This document shows positions 44,060 through 52,476 of a DNA stretch of 64,000 nucleotides, one piece after another. Each line of letters begins with the position of its first letter. Position 1 is the first letter of the stretch. The DNA is taken from contig NZ_QDKO01000032.1 of assembly GCF_003094615.1 (NCBI RefSeq), positions 310,001-374,000 on the forward strand. The letters run 5' to 3'. The position numbers and the translations under genes are program-made. The notes under the pieces were generated by a model. The model searched no databases. It saw nothing but the letters and a program-made list of their open reading frames with translations, and was not told the origin of the DNA. This stretch comes from Caulobacter radicis. GTDB lineage: Bacteria > Pseudomonadota > Alphaproteobacteria > Caulobacterales > Caulobacteraceae.

Positions 44060-44428
44060 ATGGTGGACGATTTCATCGACAGGCTGACTTCGCGCCTGGT
44101 GCGCGGCGCGGGCCTGGTCATGGCGGCGGCGATCGCCGCGATTTCGGGCGCCATGGCGGTGTTCGCCTTCCTGGCCTCATTGGTCGGCGCGGCCTGGGCC
44201 CACGCCATCGTCGCGGCGATCGCGGCGGCGGTGGTGGCGATCTGGGCGCTGGCCCAGTCCAACCAGCAGGCCAAGGAGCGCAAGGCCCCCATCGAGGAGC
44301 GGGTGGCCGACATCATCCTGGCCCACCCGACCGCCTCGTTCCTGGCCGGCCTGGCCGCGGGGGCTCTCGTCAAGGGCAAGCCGTCCGAGGCCCGCAAGGC
44401 CTGGCGCGCCCGCCGCGAGGTCGACTAG
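44060..44428 (+). CDS. Small membrane protein
   Basis: A 122-residue protein: a polar start (MVDDFIDRLTSRLVRG), two hydrophobic helices (AGLVMAAAIAAISGAMAVFA, and AHAIVAAIAAAVVAIWALAQ), then a basic helix (QQAKERKAPIEERVADII) and a weak third segment (TASFLAGLAAGALVKG). It recalls phage-holin-superfamily/DUF1469-like proteins but I find no decisive motif. GGAGAGG lies 6 bp upstream of the start. Confidence 0.7.
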   Translation: MVDDFIDRLTSRLVRGAGLVMAAAIAAISGAMAVFAFLASLVGAAWAHAIVAAIAAAVVAIWALAQSNQQAKERKAPIEERVADIILAHPTASFLAGLAAGALVKGKPSEARKAWRARREVD

Positions 44429-44432
44429 GGGC

Positions 44433-45680
44433 TCAGCCCTTCGGGACGATCCGGATGACCTTGCCGTCGTCCTCGTCGGTCACCGCCCAGACGGCGCCGT
44501 CGGGGCCGACGACGACATCGCGGATGCGTTCGCCGAACTCGACGGCGATGCGCTCCTCGCCGACCACCTTGTCGCCGTCCAGCGTCAGGCGGGCGATATG
44601 GTGCTCCTTCAGCGAACCGACCAGCAGGCTGCCCTTCCAGGCCGGGAACAGGGCGCCCTCGTAGAAGGCCATGCCCGAGGGGGCGATCACCGGATCCCAG
44701 TAGTAGATCGGCTGTTCCAGGCCTTCCTTGGCGGTGATCCCGTCGCCGATCGGCTTGCCGGAATACTCCTCGCCATAGGTGATCGACGGCCAGCCGTAGT
44801 TCTTGCCGGCCCGGGGAATGTTCAGCTCGTCGCCGCCCTTGGCGCCGTGCTCGACGGTCCACAGCTCGCCGGTCTTGGGATTGATGGCGGCGGCCTGCAG
44901 GTTGCGGTGGCCGATCGACCAGATCTCGGGCTTGGCGCCGGCCTGGGCGGCATAGGGATTGCCTTCGGGGATCGAGCCGTCGGGCTTGATCCGCACCACC
45001 TTCCCCAGCGTGCCGTCCAGGTTCTGGGCTTGGCGACGGCCTTCGAGGATCGAGCGCTCGCCGGTGGTGACGAACAGGTTGCCGTCGCGGGCGAAGACCA
45101 GGCGTCCGCCAAAGTGCAGGGCCGAGGCCAGGGTCGGGGTCTGGCGCCAGATGACCTGCACGTTCTCGAGCTTCGGCGCGGCCCCGGGGACCAGCTTGCC
45201 GCGCGCCACCGCCGTGCCGTTGCCGCCGTCGCGGGGCTCGGCGTAGCTCCAGTAGACGAGGCCGTTCTCGGCGTAGTGCGGATCGATCGCCAGGCCCAGC
45301 AGGCCGCCCTGGCCGTTGACGTCCACCGCCGGCAGGCCGGCCACGGCGGGCGACAGCTTGCCGTCCCTGGCCAGGATCCGCAGGCGGCCGGCGCCCTTCT
45401 CGGTCACCAGGGCCGAGCCGTCGGGCAGGAAGGCGATGGCCCACGGATGGTCCAGCCCCTTGGCCACGACCTGCACCTGGTACTCGACGCCGGCGGCCTT
45501 CAGCGGCGCGCGGGTCTGGCCGGCGAAGGCGGGTTTCTGGTCGGGCGCGTTGGCCGCGCGGGTCTCGACCGGGCCGCCGTCGGCGGTGACCGCCGGGGCG
45601 CTGCTGTCTTGGGCCTCGCCGGGGCCGCAGGCGGCGATGGCGAGCAGGGCGGAGGCGGCGAAGAGCAGGGAGGAACGCAT
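44433..45680 (-). CDS. PQQ-dependent sugar dehydrogenase (GSDH family), lipoprotein
   Basis: A 415-residue protein. The lipobox AIAAC follows MRSSLLFAASALL, so it is probably a lipoprotein. The rest is a six-bladed propeller of the glucose/sorbosone dehydrogenase family (GLDHPWAIAFLPDGSALVTEK, GLLGLAIDPHYAENGLVYWSY, WSIGHRNLQAAAINPKTGELW, EHGAKGGDELNI, WGPSITYGEEY-like). Family members oxidise aldoses with PQQ in the periplasm; many close homologues lack shown enzymatic activity. The start is chosen for the lipoprotein signal. Confidence 0.9.
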   Translation of the reverse strand: MRSSLLFAASALLAIAACGPGEAQDSSAPAVTADGGPVETRAANAPDQKPAFAGQTRAPLKAAGVEYQVQVVAKGLDHPWAIAFLPDGSALVTEKGAGRLRILARDGKLSPAVAGLPAVDVNGQGGLLGLAIDPHYAENGLVYWSYAEPRDGGNGTAVARGKLVPGAAPKLENVQVIWRQTPTLASALHFGGRLVFARDGNLFVTTGERSILEGRRQAQNLDGTLGKVVRIKPDGSIPEGNPYAAQAGAKPEIWSIGHRNLQAAAINPKTGELWTVEHGAKGGDELNIPRAGKNYGWPSITYGEEYSGKPIGDGITAKEGLEQPIYYWDPVIAPSGMAFYEGALFPAWKGSLLVGSLKEHHIARLTLDGDKVVGEERIAVEFGERIRDVVVGPDGAVWAVTDEDDGKVIRIVPKG

Positions 45681-45841
45681 GCGGCGACCATAACCGGCTT
45701 TTCGTCCGAGGGGCGAGGGGGAGGCGGCCCATTTTCCGCGACGCCCGGTTTTCCGTCGCGCCCCGCTCTTTCCGCGCATTGACACCACGGGCGGCGCGGG
45801 GAAGTTTCCGGCCCTTCCCCCATTCGTTTCGGAGCCCGCCC

Positions 45842-46891
45842 TTGACCGCCATCCTGCACGCCATGCTGGGCAAGGGTCTGGGCGGCCTGGAGCAGGTGTT
45901 CCTCGACTATCAGCCGATCCTCGAGGCCTGGGCCGCGCGCCGGGGCGTGATCTGCGCGGGCGTGGTCCGGACCGGTGGAGCGGTGGCCAGGGCGCAGGCG
46001 GGGCGGACCCCGCCGCTGCTGTCCATGCCCGCCCATACCGACTGGGACCCGCTGACCCTGGCGGCGGCCAGGCGGATCGTGCGGGCGGTGAAGCCGGCGA
46101 TCATCCTCAGCCACGGCCAGCGGCCGGCCCGCCTGTTCGAGAAGGCCGCGCCGAAAGAGACGCGCCTGGCCATCTGCGTCCACAAGCCGGTGTTCGACGT
46201 CGAGACCACCCGCACCGACTATATCTGCGTCGGCCGCCACCTGGCCGAGCTGGCGGTCGAGCGCGGCGTCCCGGCGCAGCGCGTGCACTTCGTGCCCAAC
46301 GCCGTGAAGATTCCCACGACGCTGGCCCAGCCGTTCGCCCAGGCCGGCCGGCCGCCGCGCATCGTCGCCGCCGGCCGCCTGCACCCCAAGAAGGGCTTCG
46401 ACGTGCTGGTCGCCGCCGCCGCGCTGCTGCGCGACCGGGGCCTGGCCTTCGAGATCGAGATCGCCGGCGAGGGCGACGAGCGCGGCAAGCTGGAGGGCCT
46501 TATCGCTGAGCATGGCCTGGGCGACCGCGTGCGCCTGGTGGGCTGGCGCGACGCCTCGGCCTTCCTGGCCGCCGGCGACGTCTTCGCCTTCCCGTCCTAC
46601 CAGGAGGGTTTCCCGCTGGTGCTGCTGGAAGCCATGGCCGTCGGCCTGCCGGTCGCCGCCAGCGCCATTCCCGGTCCCGACGAGATGATCGTCGAGGGCG
46701 CCAGCGGCCGCCTGCTGCCGCCCGGCGACGCGGCGGCCCTGGCCGACGCCCTGGCGGGCCTGATCGCCGACCCTGTCGCCTCGGTCGCTTTCGGCCGAAA
46801 GGCCCGTGAAGCCGTGTTGGCCGACTACGGTCCCGACAGCCTCGCCAGGCGTTTGAGCGCAGTTGTGGATGAGATCGCAAACCGGGCTTGA
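45842..46891 (+). CDS. Glycosyltransferase family 4
   Basis: A 349-residue protein from a TTG (GGAG upstream) beginning TAILHAMLGKGLGGLEQVFL. The GT4 donor domain contains RIVAAGRLHPKKGFDVLVAAAA, RLVGWRDASAF, and FPSYQEGFPLVLLEAMAVGLPVAASAIPG with the E-x7-E motif. It is similar in plan to WaaG-type LPS glycosyltransferases. It is divergent from the dehydrogenase; the donor and acceptor are not predictable. Confidence 0.9.
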   Translation: MTAILHAMLGKGLGGLEQVFLDYQPILEAWAARRGVICAGVVRTGGAVARAQAGRTPPLLSMPAHTDWDPLTLAAARRIVRAVKPAIILSHGQRPARLFEKAAPKETRLAICVHKPVFDVETTRTDYICVGRHLAELAVERGVPAQRVHFVPNAVKIPTTLAQPFAQAGRPPRIVAAGRLHPKKGFDVLVAAAALLRDRGLAFEIEIAGEGDERGKLEGLIAEHGLGDRVRLVGWRDASAFLAAGDVFAFPSYQEGFPLVLLEAMAVGLPVAASAIPGPDEMIVEGASGRLLPPGDAAALADALAGLIADPVASVAFGRKAREAVLADYGPDSLARRLSAVVDEIANRA

Positions 46892-46933
46892 AGCCCGCCC
46901 CGGTTTGCGCTTATAAGCCCGCTCCGCTTCGGC

Positions 46934-47010
46934 GGCTGGGTAGCTCAGATGGTTAGAGCGGTGGATTCATAACCCACAGGTCGGCGGTTCGATCCCGCCC
47001 CCAGCCACCA
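46934..47010 (+). tRNA. tRNA-Met (CAT)
   Basis: 77 nt with encoded CCA: acceptor GGCTGGG/CCCAGCC, D-arm TAGCTCAGATGGTTAGAGC, anticodon loop TTCATAA (CAU), T-arm CGGCGGTTCGATCCCGCC. Elongator methionine is the likeliest identity because of the elongator-type D-arm; tRNA-Ile2 with a modified CAU is not excluded. Confidence 0.9.
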
Positions 47011-47269
47011 ACGGTTCCTACCGACAATCCGTTGTATTCGTTTCGCTTCCAGATTGGTCGCGGCGAAGTCGGCTTGGCTTTTGAAGCCTTGGACGATCTG
47101 TCCATCCACTCCGTTCCAGCGTACGCCGAGACGCCGGTCGCGAGCGGTTCGCCGCCCTGGCCGATCGTGGACCGCGACGCGCGCCCCCTGGGTTGAGCGG
47201 CTTGTTGCCAATAACTTATAGTAATGTAAGTATCGGTAGAGGATAACAACAACGCGTGGGGAGTTAAGC

Positions 47270-47752
47270 GTGATCAAGTGCGCCGCCGTCCTGTCCGCCG
47301 CCATTGCCCTCGCGACCGCGGGCGCCGCCAGTTCGGCTTCGGCCGCGACGTTCACGCCCAGTCCCGTCGCGAACTTCACCCTGAGCGGAAACCTGACGGT
47401 ATCGCACCCGCAGGCCACGAGCGTCGATTGCTCTGTCGAGATGACGGGCAGCATCGACACCAGCGGCGCCACGGCGGTGATCTCCAGCGTGGCCATCCAG
47501 CCCGGCGACTGGGCATGCGGCTATCTGCTGACGGCCAGCGGCGCGCCCTGGATCGTTCTGCCGACCAGCACGTCTTCGGTGATGATCTGGATGGGCTTCA
47601 CGTCGCCCTGGACCTGCGGCGGCGCGACGACCGCCAGCTGGACGAACGGGGCGCCCAGCACCGTCACCTTCTCGGGCGCGACGGTCCCGGGATCGCCGGG
47701 ATGCAGCGTCACCGGCACGCTCACCGCCTCGCACTCCGTGACGATCATGTAA
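47270..47752 (+). CDS. Secreted cysteine-containing protein, possibly PraB-like
   Basis: A 160-residue protein with a signal peptide (MIKCAAVLSAAIALATAGAA, cleavage after ASA) and a mature part of alternating strands beginning TFTPSPVANFTLSGNLTVS with four Cys. The NFxLSGxLxV...C...TG pattern resembles the small secreted PraA/PraB proteins of pseudomonads (alkane utilisation/biofilm), but only loosely. It may be an extracellular adhesin-like protein. The upstream gap (47011-47269) is A+T-richer and contains a promoter-like TAACTTATAGTAATG stretch. Confidence 0.75.
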   Translation: MIKCAAVLSAAIALATAGAASSASAATFTPSPVANFTLSGNLTVSHPQATSVDCSVEMTGSIDTSGATAVISSVAIQPGDWACGYLLTASGAPWIVLPTSTSSVMIWMGFTSPWTCGGATTASWTNGAPSTVTFSGATVPGSPGCSVTGTLTASHSVTIM

Positions 47753-47763
47753 GCCAGGCGGGC

Positions 47764-48153
47764 TCAGCCCGCCGCCTGCTCCTCGGCAACGTACACCGTC
47801 GCCAGTCGGAAGAGCTCGTTGCGCACCGGTTCGGGCAGGGCGACGGCGGCTTCCATGAACGAGCCCGCTTCGCGCAGGCTCATGAAGCGGGCGATCAGGC
47901 TTTCGCCGCCGCCGGCGACGACGTCGACGCCCTCGAACAACGCGCCGACGGGCAGCGACAGCGCACGGGCCACCTCGACCAGTTTCGAGGCGCTGATGCG
48001 GTTCTCGCCGGTCTCGTACTTCTGGATCTGCTGGAAGGTCAGGCCCAGGGCCCTGCCCAGTTCCTCCTGCGAGACGCCCGCCGTGCGGCGATGGGCGCGG
48101 ATCATCGCGCCGACGTGCCGGTCGATCGGGTGCGTGGGAGGCGGCGTCGCCAT
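47764..48153 (-). CDS. XRE-family regulator (short, PraR-like HTH)
   Basis: A 129-residue protein. The HTH_XRE domain (residues about 10-70) has HVGAMIRAHRRTAGVSQEELGRALGLTFQQIQKYETGENRISASKLVEVARALSLPVGALFEG. The rest is an alpha-helical tail. The same HTH with LTFQQ(V)QKYE...NR(V)SASKL recurs at 52.5 kb and in PraR-type rhizobial regulators. The target is unknown. Start at ATG 48153 is chosen because it removes a low-quality upstream stretch. Confidence 0.85.
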   Translation of the reverse strand: MATPPPTHPIDRHVGAMIRAHRRTAGVSQEELGRALGLTFQQIQKYETGENRISASKLVEVARALSLPVGALFEGVDVVAGGGESLIARFMSLREAGSFMEAAVALPEPVRNELFRLATVYVAEEQAAG

Positions 48154-48287
48154 GACGTCATTTCCGTATACGAAAATCAACGTTTTGGCTTTGCCTCGCG
48201 GGCGTCGAAAATACAAGCGCGCAGGGCGGCGCGCCCGAGCGAATGTTCCGTCCGGTCAAGTTCGATCGCGGCCCGGGGCTGGCCTTG

Positions 48288-49190
48288 TCAGGTCGACAGC
48301 ACCGCCAGCACGCCTTCGGGAACGCCGTCGCGGCGCACGGTTGCCAGGGCCAGTTCGATGGTGCGCTCGGCCCCGTCCTTGACCAGCAGGGTCACGGGCA
48401 GGCGGGCGGGCGCATCGCCCTGCAGCGCGTGCTCGACGGCCTGGGTCAGGGCGCGGCGCTCGGCCGGGCGGACGATGTCGCTGAGCCTGCAGTCGCGCAG
48501 CTCGGCCTCGGAGAAGCCGGTCAGCCGCAGGAAGTCGGCGTCCATCGAGGTCAGCACGCCGCGGATGTTGAGGCGGGCGGTGGCCACGCCCGGCAGCACC
48601 GAGAGGGCGGTTTCCAGCGCCGCGGCGCGGTCCAGGCGGGCGCGCAGGTCGCGTTCCTCGGTGCGATTGACGAACAACGCCGCCACGCCACCGGGGTAGG
48701 GGAACACGCGCACGCCGAAGCAGCGGCCCGACTGCACCGTCGACTCCGACTCGAACTCCAGCGTCTCGCCGGTGCGAAGCACGCGGCGGAACTGCTCGCC
48801 GATCAGGGCCTGCACCGGGGCGCTGAACACCTCGGTCCAGGCCAGGCCGACCAACTGGGCGGCGCTGGCGCCCTTGAGGTCCTCGAAGACCGGGTTGACC
48901 GCGGTGATCTTGAGGTCGGGGTCGAGCGCCACGAAGGCCTCGTTCAAGTGTCCCACGATCGCCGAGCGGGCCGTCTCGGCGGTCTGCAGGGCGGAATCGT
49001 TATCGAAGCCGGCCGGTCCTTCGGCCAGGCCCGCGGCCGCGTAGTGCTCGGCCGAGATCATCACCACCCGTGGCCGGCCGTGGTGAGTCACGATCACCGG
49101 TCCAGACAGGGCTACGTCCTGCCACTGGCCGAAATTCCTGCTGATTTCCCCGGCGGTCACCCTCGCCGGTGCGATGTCGCGCGACTTCAT
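48288..49190 (-). CDS. Phd-antitoxin-like domain fused to PAS domains
   Basis: A 300-residue protein. Residues about 1-56 (MKSRDIAPARVTAGEISRNF, then SGPVIVTHHGRPRVVMISAEHYA) match the Phd/YefM DNA-binding antitoxin fold. A first PAS domain follows (about 75-185, LNEAFVALDPDLKITAVNPVFEDLKGAS), then a second (about 195-290, LTSMDADFLRLTGFSEAELRDC). No kinase, cyclase or toxin-binding tail follows and no Doc-type toxin is beside it. It is therefore likely a DNA-binding regulator whose activity depends on what PAS senses. It is divergent from tadE. Confidence 0.85.
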   Translation of the reverse strand: MKSRDIAPARVTAGEISRNFGQWQDVALSGPVIVTHHGRPRVVMISAEHYAAAGLAEGPAGFDNDSALQTAETARSAIVGHLNEAFVALDPDLKITAVNPVFEDLKGASAAQLVGLAWTEVFSAPVQALIGEQFRRVLRTGETLEFESESTVQSGRCFGVRVFPYPGGVAALFVNRTEERDLRARLDRAAALETALSVLPGVATARLNIRGVLTSMDADFLRLTGFSEAELRDCRLSDIVRPAERRALTQAVEHALQGDAPARLPVTLLVKDGAERTIELALATVRRDGVPEGVLAVLST

Positions 49191-49452
49191 GTCACCCTCT
49201 CCAGGTCCACGCAAAATCCGGACGCTCCGCAATCGCCGAAACAAACTCTCGGAATGGTTGGTTGGTTGCGACTTAAAGTTACCGCCACGCGAGTCTGGGG
49301 ACAACAGTGTTATCCCAGCGGCACAACGTCGCACTAAGGCCAAGTTCCCAACTACGCGAACTTCAAATAACGCGGATTTTCCGTGAGAACTCGCTGACAG
49401 CCAAGGTCGACTTACGCTTACGGCGCAACCGAAGGGATGTGCGGAGGCGTAG
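49191..49452. promoter_or_regulatory. Divergent regulatory region between the Phd-PAS gene and tadE
   Basis: 262 bp containing GAGTC (one CcrM-type GANTC site near 49291), repeated GGTTGG(TT) stretches, and a good GGAGG ribosome site 5 bp before tadE. If the Phd domain binds DNA, its own operator should be here. No single operator could be defined by eye. Confidence 0.35.
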
Positions 49453-49878
49453 ATGCGCAAACAGCAGTTCTTCCAGAAGTTCGGCGCGGACCGGACCGGG
49501 ACCGCCCTGGTCGAGTTCGCCCTCGTGTGCCCGATGCTCATCATGCTCGTGGTGGGCATGCTCGGCTGGGGCGCCTATTTCTGGATGGCCCACTCGGTGC
49601 AGCAGGTGGCCAACGACGCCGCGCGGGCGGCGGTGGCCGGGCTGACCGGGGCCGAGCGGGCCTCGCTGGCCAAGGCCGCCGTGACCGAGGGCATCGCCGA
49701 CTATTCCGCCCTCGACACGACCCTGGTGAAGACCACCGTCACCGAACGGTCCGACCGCACCGTGGTGTCGGTCTCCTACGACGCCTCCAAGACCGTCGTC
49801 TTCGCCTTCGCCAAGATCGCGCCGATGCCGTCGAGCATGATCACGCGCCAGGCGTCGGTCCGTCTGGGGGGCTACTGA
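49453..49878 (+). CDS. TadE-family pilus assembly protein
   Basis: A 141-residue protein with a basic N-terminus followed by GTALVEFALVCPMLIMLVVGMLGWGAYF, the TadE-like prepilin-type helix, then a periplasmic domain. TadE/TadF pseudopilins act in the Flp/tight-adherence machinery. A GGAGG lies 5 bp upstream. It is directly followed by a TadG-like gene with no intergenic gap (ATG adjoins TGA). Confidence 0.87.
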   Translation: MRKQQFFQKFGADRTGTALVEFALVCPMLIMLVVGMLGWGAYFWMAHSVQQVANDAARAAVAGLTGAERASLAKAAVTEGIADYSALDTTLVKTTVTERSDRTVVSVSYDASKTVVFAFAKIAPMPSSMITRQASVRLGGY

Positions 49879-51528
49879 ATGATGCGCCGTTGGCTTCGCG
49901 ACCAGAAAGGGGGCGTGGCGATCATCGCCGCCGCCACCCTGACGGGCGGCGTCGGCCTGGCGGCCCTGGCCGTCGACGTGGGCTCGGTCTACCTGCAGTC
50001 GCGCCGTCTGCAGGGCGTGGCCGACCTGGCGGCCCTGGCCGCCGCGAGCGATATCGCCCGCGCCCAGGCCGCGGCCAACGCCACGGTCGAGATCAACCCG
50101 GTCGGCGGGGCGGTCACCGCGCAGGTCGCGCGCGGCCGCTATGACCCCCGCGCGACCGGCGGCCCCAGCCAGCGCTTCAAGCCCGGCGAGGTCGATCCCG
50201 ACGCCGCCCGCGTGGTGCTCGACGGCGAGGCCGACCTGTTCTTCGGCCAGGCCCTGCTGGGCAAGAAGAAGATCCCGATCCGCCGCCAGGCCACGGCCAC
50301 CCGCGCCGACCTCGCCAGCTTCTCGATCGGCACCCGGCTGGCCAGCCTCGACGCCGGGGTGGCCAACGCCCTGCTGACCGGCCTGACCGGCAGCAAGGTC
50401 AGCCTGTCGGTCATGGACTACAACGCCCTGGCCGACGCCGATGTCGACCTGTTCGACTATCTCGACGCGCTGGACACCAAGCTGGGGATCAACGCCGCCA
50501 GCTATGACGACCTTTTGGCCACCGACGTGAAGACGGGCAAGGCGCTGTCGGTGCTGGCCGACGTGCTGAACGCCGCCGGCGACAGCCGCGCCGCCAGCGC
50601 CGCCACGGTGCTGGCTTCGGCGACGGCTTCCAGCCAGAGCGTCAAGCTCAGCACCCTGGTCGACCTGGGTCCCTACGGCCGCCAGGACCACGTGGCCGGC
50701 GGATCCAGCGCCGGGATCGGCACCGACGCCATGCAGCTGGCCAACGCCATGCTGATGCTCAGCAACGGCGCCCGGCAGGTGCAGCTGGACCTGGGCGCGG
50801 CCGTTCCGGGGCTGGCCGATGTCGACGCCTGGCTGGCCATCGGCGAGCCGATGAACAACTCGCCGTACATGACCGTGACGCAGGACAAGTCGGTGGTGAT
50901 CCGCACCGCCCAGACGCGCCTCTATGTCGAGGCCAAGCTCCTGGGATCGGGCATCCTGGGCGGCCTGGCCCAGATCAAGGTTCCCCTGCTGGTCGAGCTG
51001 GCCTCGGGCGAGGCCAAGCTGGCCGCGCTGGACTGCAAGGCCCGCACGACCACGCTGGCGGTCAAGCCCAGCGTCGGCTCGCTGACCATCGGCCAGGTCG
51101 ACACCAGCAAGCTCAACAACTTCAAGGTCGGCCTGACCCCCACCAAGGGCCGCATCGTCCAGGCCCCGCTGTTCACCGTCGACGGCTCGTCGAAGGTCGA
51201 CCTGGGCGGCGCGACGTTCCGCAACGTCGTGTTCAGCAGCGCCGACGTGGCGGCCGGCACGGTCAAGACCGTGAAGACCAACGACCTGGTGTCGACCACG
51301 GTGGCCACCCTGATCGGAAACCTGTCGCTGGACGTCAACCTGCTGGGCCTGCAGCTGGGCCTGGGCGAGTCGTCGATCCTGGCGGCGCTGAAGCCGCTGC
51401 TGTCGGCCGCCGCCTCGCCGCTGGACGTGGCGATCAACCGCCTGACCGCCCTGGTCGGCGTGGGCCTGGGCGAGGCCGACGTGCGGACCAACGGCATGCG
51501 CTGCGGCGCCCCGGCCCTGGTGGCCTGA
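49879..51528 (+). CDS. TadG-family pilus assembly protein
   Basis: A 549-residue protein. RWLRDQKGGVAIIAAATLTGGVGLAALAVDVGSVYLQSRRLQGVADLAALAAASD is the TadG_N-type N-terminal helix and following segment. The remainder is a secreted domain without the usual vWA motif visible by eye. TadG-like proteins are membrane-anchored and act outside in Flp pilus or adherence systems. No other tad gene (cpaA-F, pilA) is next to it, so this is an isolated tadE-tadG module. Confidence 0.85.
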   Translation: MMRRWLRDQKGGVAIIAAATLTGGVGLAALAVDVGSVYLQSRRLQGVADLAALAAASDIARAQAAANATVEINPVGGAVTAQVARGRYDPRATGGPSQRFKPGEVDPDAARVVLDGEADLFFGQALLGKKKIPIRRQATATRADLASFSIGTRLASLDAGVANALLTGLTGSKVSLSVMDYNALADADVDLFDYLDALDTKLGINAASYDDLLATDVKTGKALSVLADVLNAAGDSRAASAATVLASATASSQSVKLSTLVDLGPYGRQDHVAGGSSAGIGTDAMQLANAMLMLSNGARQVQLDLGAAVPGLADVDAWLAIGEPMNNSPYMTVTQDKSVVIRTAQTRLYVEAKLLGSGILGGLAQIKVPLLVELASGEAKLAALDCKARTTTLAVKPSVGSLTIGQVDTSKLNNFKVGLTPTKGRIVQAPLFTVDGSSKVDLGGATFRNVVFSSADVAAGTVKTVKTNDLVSTTVATLIGNLSLDVNLLGLQLGLGESSILAALKPLLSAAASPLDVAINRLTALVGVGLGEADVRTNGMRCGAPALVA

Positions 51529-51938
51529 TGAGTTCTAACCCCGAGGAAGGAAAGCGTAGTTCCGTGATGTCCAGGAAGTCGTCGCAGCAGCAGGGTCAGG
51601 TTCAGGCGCCGGCGCAAGGAGGCGCGGGGCGCGGCAGCTCGTCGTGGCCGGGGCTCGGGGACGCGCCCGAGGACGCGCCGTCGGGGCCGTTCGGCCGCCG
51701 CGGGGTTTCCGACGCCGAGCTGTCGACGCCGTCGGTGCTGCATTCGACCTTCCAGCCGCCCAGCATCCGCGCCCGCCTGCACGTGCTGTGCGCGCTCTAC
51801 GCCCACACGCCGTCGCCCTCGCGCCGCCTGGAGCTGCTCGACAGCCTCGAGGGCCAGGTGCTGGAGCTGGCGCACCTGATGGCGCTGGACCTGCTGAACA
51901 ACGGCTGGCGGCCCGAGCCGGGGCGGGACGCGGCCTGA
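51528..51938 (+). CDS. Hypothetical protein in the tad-like operon
   Basis: A 136-residue protein whose ATG overlaps the TadG stop by one base (TGATG). The first 75 residues are Gln/Ser/Gly/Pro-rich and probably disordered (KSSQQQGQVQAPAQGGAGRG). The C-terminal 60 residues (SIRARLHVLCALYAHTPSPSRRLELLDSLEGQVLELAHL) look helical. No family was recognised. Translational coupling ties it to the Tad-like genes. Confidence 0.75.
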   Translation: MSSNPEEGKRSSVMSRKSSQQQGQVQAPAQGGAGRGSSSWPGLGDAPEDAPSGPFGRRGVSDAELSTPSVLHSTFQPPSIRARLHVLCALYAHTPSPSRRLELLDSLEGQVLELAHLMALDLLNNGWRPEPGRDAA

Positions 51939-52034
51939 GCCGTCCACCGAACCATCCACGGCCAAGCTTGGGTAAACGGCGGAAAAACCTTCTAAAACGA
52001 CGACCGATTAACCGCGCCGTGCGTTGTTGAGGTC

Positions 52035-52388
52035 ATGTCGAAGTTTGATTCAGGCACGGGGGCCGATCGTCGCGCTGCGCCGCGCCTGAACACCAACAGG
52101 TCGGGCAAGGTGCTGTGCGGGGCCTTCGCCTGGGACTGCGTGATCAAGGACGTCTCGGACGGCGGCGCGCGCATCCTGATGCTGTCGGGCTCGACCCCGC
52201 CGGCCAACGTGCAGCTGGTGGACCTGGTCGGCGGCTTCGCGCACGACGTGAAGGTGGCCTGGCGCAAGGACCGCGAGCTGGGCCTGACCTTCCTGCGCAG
52301 CCACGACCTGCGGGGCCTGGCGCCCGCCAGCCTGCAGACGGCCAAGCGGATCTGGCTGGCGGCCCAGAGCCGGGCCAGCACTGGCTGA
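52035..52388 (+). CDS. PilZ domain protein (c-di-GMP receptor)
   Basis: A 117-residue single-domain PilZ protein. The c-di-GMP binding motifs are visible: RRAAPRLNT (RxxxR) near residue 12 and DVSDGGARI (D/NxSxxG) near residue 40. Single PilZ proteins are cytoplasmic receptors that affect motility, polysaccharide or pilus functions. It stands 96 bp downstream of the tad-like genes. Confidence 0.9.
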   Translation: MSKFDSGTGADRRAAPRLNTNRSGKVLCGAFAWDCVIKDVSDGGARILMLSGSTPPANVQLVDLVGGFAHDVKVAWRKDRELGLTFLRSHDLRGLAPASLQTAKRIWLAAQSRASTG

Positions 52389-52415
52389 CAGGCTCCAGAG
52401 AAGCAGGCCCCAAAG

Positions 52416-52446
52416 AAAAAGCCTCGCCTGGGGGGAGGCGAGGCTC
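52416..52446 (-). terminator. Terminator of the minus-strand XRE gene
   Basis: Arms GCCTCGCC / GGCGAGGC with a G-rich loop; on the minus strand it is followed by TTTTTCTTT. It can also slow the convergent PilZ transcript (T-tail weak on that strand). Confidence 0.8.
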
Positions 52447-52476
52447 TTCTAAGCTTTTACTCGATGATCGCGAGGA

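Noticed and set aside
47011..47269. A minus-strand open frame extending from tRNA-Met into the 47.0-47.3 kb gap
   Set aside because: It uses the tRNA as coding sequence and shows no domain or ribosome site; the gap more likely holds the promoter of the secreted-protein gene.
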